A stretch of 21,917 bases of DNA from contig CAUYUJ010000947.1 of the NCBI GenBank assembly GCA_963575745.1, positions 623,566 to 645,482 of the forward strand. The letters are read 5' to 3'. Below, piece after piece: positions 17,393-21,917 of this stretch. The notes below the pieces were generated by a model. The model did no database searches and was not told where the DNA came from. It saw only the letters and a list, made by a program, of their open reading frames with translations. Numbering within the stretch: position 1 is the first letter of the stretch; each line of letters opens with the position of its first letter. The translations under genes and the position numbers were made by a program. The stretch comes from Prorocentrum cordatum. Its lineage: Eukaryota; Sar; Dinophyceae; Prorocentrales; Prorocentraceae.

Positions 17393-17930
17393 AGAAATCG
17401 ATGATGGTCATGATCGTGGCGAGTACGGCCACGAGGATAGCCCCAACACCTCCTGACCCGTCGAGGGCCGGGATGTGTGCCATGGCAACCGCGCTCAGTG
17501 CTGGGGCCTCAAGCGGCCCCTCCGTCCCTCTTCTCGCAGAATGCGTGCCGACCGTGGCACCGCTGGCCCCGTGCGCCAGGGCAGATTCATGCCCAGCCTC
17601 TGACACGGATGCGCACGTCACTGACTCGTCCAACAGAATGATTGCGGCCCCACTGTCAGGATCCAATGCGCTAGGACGTAGGATTGACTGCGCTCATGCA
17701 GCAGGAGGCGATGCATGGACAGTAGCGGGGGAAGCGGACGTGCATCCAGTATCGCGCTGTCGTGCGATTCTGCCACCGCGCTCGGGCGGGGAGCAGGTTC
17801 AATACATGTGTTTCTGATGGTTCCATTTTTGTTTGTTTTCTCTTCCTGATGGTTCAAGAATATGTTATTTGAGGTTCAAAGAAATTGTTCCCAGTCCCCG
17901 AGGCGCGATCCGTGTGAGGGGTGTGCCAGA
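17393..17930. other. Non-repetitive island open on both strands
   Basis: The + frame from the GAT tract stays open to a TGA at 17815-17817 without recognisable domains. The minus strand is open from upstream of 17666 into the GAT tract and includes one helix-like segment (GVGAILVAVLATIMTIIDF) at about 17395-17451. Neither reading matches a family I know, and the two exclude each other. I leave it unassigned. Bases 17831-17930 are AT-richer spacer. Confidence 0.3.
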
Positions 17931-17936
17931 ATTGGC

Positions 17937-18612
17937 TGGTCGGTCGGTCGGTCGGTTGGTCGGTGGGTTGGCTGGCTGGCTGGCTGGGTGGCTGGCTGGT
18001 TGGTTGGTTGGTTGGTTGGTTGGTTGGTTGGTTGGTTGGTTGGTTGATTGGTTTGCTAGCTGGCTGGCTGGCTGGCTGGCTGGGTGGCTGGCTGGCTGGT
18101 TGGTTGGTTGGTTGGTTGAATAATTGGTTGGTTGGTTGGTTCCTCGGTCGGTTGTTCGATTGGTTGGTTGTTCGGTTGGTTTATTGGTTGTTTGGCTGGT
18201 TCGTCGATCGGTTGGTTGGTTGGTTGGTTGGTCGGTCGGTCGGTTGGTTGGGTGGTTGGTCGGTCGGTTGATTGGTTGGTTGGTTGGTTGTGTTCGTCGG
18301 TCGGTCGATTGGTTGGGCGGTCGGTTGGTCGGCTAGTTGGTTGGTTGGTTGGCTTGCTTGCTTGCTGGTTGGTTGGTTGGTTGGTTGGTAAGTTTGTTGG
18401 TTGGCTGGTTCGTCGGCCAGTTGGTTGGTTGGTTCGTCGGTCGGTTGGTTGGTTTAGTGGTCGGTCGGTTGTTGGTTGGTTGGTTGGTCGTTTTGTTGGT
18501 TTGCTGGTTGGTCGGACGCTTGCTCGGTCGGTCGATCGTTCGGTCGGTTGTTTGGCTGCTTGCGCTGCTTGATAGGTTGGTTGGTTGGTTGGCAGGTCGG
18601 TCGCTCGGTTGG
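17937..18612. repeat. TTGG/TCGG/CTGG tetranucleotide microsatellite
   Basis: Roughly 675 bp of TTGG units with blocks of TCGG (17938-17960, 18228-18245) and CTGG (17970-18000, 18058-18095), and scattered single-base changes. Since four and three are coprime, every + frame gives the same GWLV-type peptide, which explains several long open frames. I do not regard them as proteins. Confidence 0.95.
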
Positions 18613-18623
18613 TTGACCTTTTT

Positions 18624-18830
18624 CGCAGGCCTAGAGGTTGACATCAACACCAAGATTGGCCGTGTGACTCCACCGAGGGAAGAAGATCCCGATCTCGGTG
18701 ATGGTGGTATTTTTGTTTGGCTTCCAAGGTTCGAAATATTACCACCAACACCGAAATCGAGGATCATCTTCCCCCTGTGAAGGCAACCCCCTGTGTTGAT
18801 GTTGGTGCCCATTTCCGGGCCTTCAACTTT
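18624..18830. mobile_element. MITE-like inverted-repeat element with 10-bp flanking direct repeat
   Basis: TGACCTTTTT flanks the element at 18614-18623 and 18831-18840. Inside, the left half (GACATCAACACCAAG, then GAAGAAGATCCCGATCTCGG, then TGATGGTGGTATTT) matches the reverse complement of the right half (AACATCAACACAGGG, then GGAAGATGATCCTCGATTTCGG, then TGTTGGTGGTAATATTT). The arms are about 80 bp with a loop of about 20 bp. A 9-11 bp target duplication is typical of Mutator-like elements. The assignment is inference, since the extreme ends match poorly and the direct repeat includes a T-run. Confidence 0.65.
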
Positions 18831-18840
18831 TGACCTTTTT

Positions 18841-19185
18841 GCGGTCATTCGGAAGGAGGAACAGTATCGTGCCTTCGGATGCTTGCAAGTTTTTGTTTGC
18901 CAGTCTGCCTTTTGCAGATTACGTCACCCGTTTGCAGCACATGGCTCCGCTCGCAGAGTTGGCCAGAGGGATCTCGTCACAGCGATCTGAATTGTCGCCT
19001 GCGTACGATTTGTGTTATCAGAGTTGTACTCAGTGTCATTTTTACATCGGTGTCTGCAACATACTCGCTATGCGAGGGCGTTATGTCTTGTAACACATGC
19101 AAGCCCTGCATTGCCAAACATACACGGTATCTACTGGCGCGCATGCGGTACCGACATCGTCACCATCGCATTGAACGTGCAGTTT
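18841..19185. other. Unique AT-balanced region
   Basis: This is non-repetitive, with several short open frames, none with recognisable motifs. No tRNA-like or rRNA-like segment is visible. Confidence 0.4.
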
Positions 19186-19315
19186 GGGCAAATTCATTTT
19201 CGCTGCTGGGGCAAATTGAATCCGTGGCCGGGGCAAATTGGAAACGCATCCGGGGCAAATTGCGGGGCGAATTGGGCCAATGGGCGGGGCGAATTGAAGG
19301 GCGAATTGGACGACG
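19186..19315. repeat. Short tandem repeat of GGGGCAAATTG / GGGCGAATTG
   Basis: GGGCAAATT or GGGCGAATT occurs about eight times at spacings of 10-25 bp between 19187 and 19305. The same word appears inverted at about 19500-19555 (CCCCGCCAATTGGCCCCGCC, CCGCCACTTG), so the arrays face each other across about 190 bp of unique sequence. Confidence 0.7.
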
Positions 19316-20156
19316 AGGTGACAAGAAAAACAGCGCGAACAGGAGGATGAATGGACAAGATGAGAAAAACGAGTAGAAGGACCACATCCCCAACTAAAGC
19401 GAAGATCTGGCTGCGACGGTTGGCGGCACAATGTTTACCAATGATGGGCTGGCAGCGAGGATCTCATGCAGGGGCCAACGAATCGGAGCCTCAACCACTT
19501 TGCCCCGCCAATTGGCCCCGCCACTTGGGCCCGCCACTTGAGCGCGCCAATGGCCGCGGCAGGCGCGTGGGCTGGGGCCTCGAAACAAGGGGGTGCCTGA
19601 ACGGCTGTACCTACGAGCCTCGTCAGACATACCCAGACATGGAAGTTGAAATCCTGAAGCACGATGCTTTCGGGCACTCGCCAGAAAGCGCGTTCTTCCA
19701 TGCTGAGAGGGTGGGGCCGATTTTTTGACAACACCGCGTCCGAGTCAACAGGCATCCGTCACCATTGGAGTAGCGCTGTTCCCACAATCACCGAATTCAG
19801 AAGTCTTCTTTTTTTGACGAGGCTTGTATGAGTATGACTAGCTGGTGAGTGCTCCGTCCCGCGCGCGCTACTCGAGCCCCGTTCGTGAGCTTCAAGGAAG
19901 AGGAAAACAATCGCGCACAACAGGGCTTGGCCGCGCCCAGGGTGAGGTAAAGGTGCTAGATGATCGGCTCCCGCTCGCCAGTCGGTTGCAGGCATGAGCT
20001 AGCACCGGATCAAGCGCACACCGCACCATCGCCATGCTGCAGGGCTTAGCCTCCAGTCAAGCGCCGTTCCAAGCGCTCCAGCCTCCGTCCTCCTGTCCGA
20101 AGCGCGCAGACCAAGACCCATCCCGTTCGTTCTAGTCAAGCACCGCCCCGAGCGTG
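19316..20156. other. Mostly unique region with an inverted GCCAATTGG cluster
   Basis: Bases 19500-19560 hold the inverted repeats of the GGGCAAATTG motif. A small tandem similarity, TCCAGTCAAGCGCCGTTCCAAG (about 20052) and TCTAGTCAAGCACCGCCCCGAG (about 20132), lies near the end. I see no gene, and the frames that cross this region are short and unrecognisable. Confidence 0.4.
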
Positions 20157-20560
20157 TCAGCATTTCAAGGTGGTAGCAAAGAACTCAAATCCAGTTGGTC
20201 CCGCCCATTGGTCCCTCGAAGCTCCTGGGGATGGGGAGACATGAAAAAGTAGGACGAGGAAGAGGACAGAGATTGCGAAAGGAGTGAAGAGGAGAAGAGA
20301 GGAGAGGAGTGGTGCGAAAGGAGGAGGGGCGACGGAAGACGGAGGACGGGGAGAGGAGAGAGGAGAAAGGGGGAAGCATGGCAAGAGGAGGGAGGAAAGA
20401 GGGCGGACGAGGACGGAGAGGGAATGCGGGAGGGGGGGCGGGAGGGGTGTCGCGAGAGGGAGGCGGAAGAGGTGGAGGACGATGGGGAGGACGACGACGA
20501 CCACCGCCACATGGGCGACAAAGACGACGGGGACGGCGACGGCGACGACGCCCGCCCGTT
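20157..20560. repeat. Purine-rich low-complexity region turning into GAC triplets
   Basis: From 20280 to 20470 the + strand is almost all G and A. From 20470 to 20560 it becomes GACGAC and GGCGAC triplets. The first 120 bp are unique. Minus-strand frames through it are serine, proline and leucine-rich artefacts. Confidence 0.75.
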
Positions 20561-20574
20561 CGCCCATTCGCGAG

Positions 20575-20695
20575 TTCGCTTGCCCGCGCGCTGGCCCGCG
20601 CGCACGTCCGCAGGCGCCAGCCCGCCCGCCCGCCCGCCCGCCTGCCCGCCGGCCCGCGCGCCCGCCCGCGCGACTTGCCGCTCTCACGCTCATGC
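20575..20695. repeat. CCCG tetranucleotide-rich segment
   Basis: CCCG units are tandem at 20616-20672, with CGCG and GGCC interruptions. A shorter related stretch precedes the pentamer array at 21648-21672. Confidence 0.85.
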
Positions 20696-20800
20696 AGCGC
20701 AACGCAGCGCAACGCCGTGCGCATGCGACGCACCGCAATGCATTGCGCTGCAAGGCAGCGTGCTGCGATGCAGCGCGCGCCCTGGCACGCGACAGCACCG
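20695..20800. repeat. GCAAT/GCAGC pentamer array, copy 1
   Basis: Units such as GCAGC, GCAAC, GCAAT, GCGAT and GCACC follow each other in 5-bp register. Similar arrays occur at 21335-21440 and 21680-21775. Confidence 0.8.
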
Positions 20801-21125
20801 CGGTGGCCGAACGCATCCACCCCGCCCCGCTCGGCGCGCGGCAGCGCCTGGGCTGGCGAAGACGGGCCAGTCCGCTCCTCTCGTCACGTGGCAGCGCCGC
20901 GAGGGCCGGCAACACAGTCTTGTTCGATTCTTCGTCGTGTGGCAACGCTTTGGGGGAGGGGTCGAACGGCACAACAAAGCACTGACATTCGGCACGTGAC
21001 AACGCCCGCGGGGGCCGAACAAACATACCATGCCACTCAACTCGCCAAGTGGCACCCCCTTGGCGCAAAGACATAACATGCCATTCTGAGAGTCGGCATC
21101 TGGCAGCGCTACGGGGGCCGATCAA
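20800..21125. repeat. 52-bp minisatellite, array 1
   Basis: CGTGGCAGCGCCGCG-like cores occur at 20888, 20939, 20997, 21049 and 21100, spaced 51-58 bp apart, each followed by GGGGGCCGA or similar. The same unit resumes at 21455-21620 and 21785-21917. Confidence 0.8.
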
Positions 21126-21334
21126 GTATTATGCCACGGCGACGAGGACGAGGACGGCGACGAGAACGACGATGACGACGACGGCGACGACGTCTTGGGG
21201 CCCTGTTGGGGCCGTCTTGGGGCCGTCTTGGGACCATCTTTGGCCGTTTCGGGCGTTTCTTGGGCCGTTTTGGGCTATCTCTTCCTCTCTCCTCCCCCCT
21301 GAGTCATCCCTGCCCCCTCTCCTCCAGGGCCGGA
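21126..21334. repeat. GAC triplets and GCCGTCTTGGG repeats
   Basis: Bases 21134-21192 are GACGAC/GGCGAC triplets. Bases 21195-21270 repeat GGGGCCGTCTTGG three times with variants, matching the intronic minisatellite at 7700-8215. The rest is a CTCC-rich spacer. Confidence 0.8.
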
Positions 21335-21455
21335 CAATTTCAATGCAATGCAACGCAACGCAACGCAATGCAGTGCGATGCAATGCAATGCAATGCAACG
21401 TCGTGCAATCCATTGCAATGTAATGCAACGCCAAGCACTGTAACGTGATGCGCGT
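21335..21455. repeat. GCAAT/GCAAC pentamer array, copy 2
   Basis: GCAATGCAACGCAACGCAAT-type units continue from about 21340 to 21440. This is the most regular of the three arrays. Confidence 0.85.
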
Positions 21456-21640
21456 CTCATCACGCGTCAGCGCTGCGGGGGACCAAGAGAAACCTGTCCT
21501 GCTCCACTCGTCACACGGCAATGCCCAGGCGAGCGGAACTCTATCGTTCCACTCTTGCTCGTCGCGTGGCAGCGCCGCGGAGTCCGAATACAACGGCCAG
21601 CCCACTCTGCTCGCCATGTACAGTGCAGCGCTGTCGCACT
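21456..21640. repeat. 52-bp minisatellite, array 2
   Basis: Cores at about 21462, 21514 (ACGGCAATGCCC) and 21566 (GTGGCAGCGCCGCGG) are 52 bp apart and carry the CTCCACTCGTC-type segment before each core. Confidence 0.8.
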
Positions 21641-21917
21641 CGCACACGTGCCCGCCCGCGCGCTTGCCCGCTGTCACGCCCATGCAATGCGACGCAGCGC
21701 AGTCTCCCATGCACGCGCAACGAACTGCAGTGCCATACAGTGCGCTGCGCTGCAAAGCAATGCAATACCATTGCGCGCCTCGTCATGCGATAACGCCGCG
21801 GTGGCCGAAGACAGCTCTACCCCGTTCCACTCGCCACGTGACAGCGCCCGGGCCGGCGAGCAGCGTACTGCTCCGTTCTGCTCGTCGCGCGGCCGCGCCG
21901 CGAGGGCCGAAAGGCCA
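21641..21917. repeat. Second higher-order copy: CCCG, pentamers, then 52-bp units
   Basis: The order CCCGCCCGCGCG, CTTGCCCGCT(G)TCACGC, pentamer array and GCGGTGGCCGA repeats that of 20650-20815. CGGTGGCCGA lies at 20801 and again at 21799, a 998-bp offset. The array continues to the window edge. Confidence 0.75.

Noticed and set aside
17035-17817. 260-codon + strand ORF with ATG, aspartate-rich then non-repetitive
   Set aside because: Its first half is the GAT tract. The second half has no recognisable motif and the minus strand is equally open, so I left it as an unassigned island.
17833-18572. Open frames with GWLV-type tetrapeptide repeats resembling a membrane protein
   Set aside because: A TTGG repeat gives the same peptide in every + frame. 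The hydrophobicity is a by-product of the repeat.
1-21917. Search by eye for tRNA, 5S rRNA, snRNA and the dinoflagellate spliced-leader sequence
   Set aside because: No B-box-like GGTTCGAATCC, no conserved rRNA segment, and no spliced-leader-like TTTTGGCTCAAG were found on either strand.

Overview
This window is nuclear DNA from a eukaryote, most likely a GC-rich protist or alga. A dinoflagellate is the best guess. The guess rests on three things. Low-complexity and tandem repeats fill most of the 21.9 kb. Recognisable coding sequence is confined to three short exons separated by kilobases. At the two introns whose donors are fixed by reading frame, the junctions read AG|GC at the donor and AG|G at the acceptor. 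Dinoflagellates are known for GC and GA donors and for a G after the acceptor. Some haptophytes also use GC donors, so the taxon is inferred. I found no bacterial gene layout, operon, CRISPR array, tRNA or rRNA.

The one recognisable gene is on the + strand and encodes part of a major facilitator protein of the MFSD5/MOT2 (molybdate-anion transporter, MFS_5) type. Its exons are at about 6805-6906, 13766-13902 and 15882-15938. They splice in frame to about 98 codons covering TM8 to the start of TM11. The introns between them are about 6.86 kb and 1.98 kb. Upstream exons are not in the window, or I did not recognise them. TM11-TM12 were not found downstream. A short acidic open segment ending in a stop at 16182-16184 could be a terminal exon, but that is weak.

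Layout. 60-1200 and 1565-1990: two blocks of one degenerate 90-bp tandem repeat. 2040-2825: GC-rich repeats and G/C homopolymers. 3190-4690: GC3-rich, protein-like reading on the minus strand broken across several frames, probably a decayed gene of unknown identity. 4805-6775: a 1.7-kb GAT/GCT trinucleotide tract followed by GGA. 6805-6906: first transporter exon. 6907-13765: giant intron holding pyrimidine tracts, a GCCGTCTTGG minisatellite, a foldback-like element (about 8395-9640), several 96-181 bp tandem repeats, three copies of a small CACATGTG/CCCACC hairpin family, TA and GT microsatellites, and a MITE-like element (12468-12722). 13766-13902: second exon. 13903-15881: intron with a GGA tract inside an inverted repeat and a CTC tract. 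15882-15938: third exon. 16185-21917: GGA, GAT and TTGG microsatellites, a second MITE-like element flanked by a 10-bp direct repeat (18624-18830), and a roughly 1-kb higher-order repeat of 52-bp and GCAAT-type units at the right end.

The biology is a sparsely exonic transporter gene whose introns have been colonised by short non-autonomous inverted-repeat elements and simple repeats. I do not see a new multigene system. The most useful signals are the splice junctions, the inverted-repeat elements and the repeat architecture. All family assignments come from reading the sequence, with no database search.
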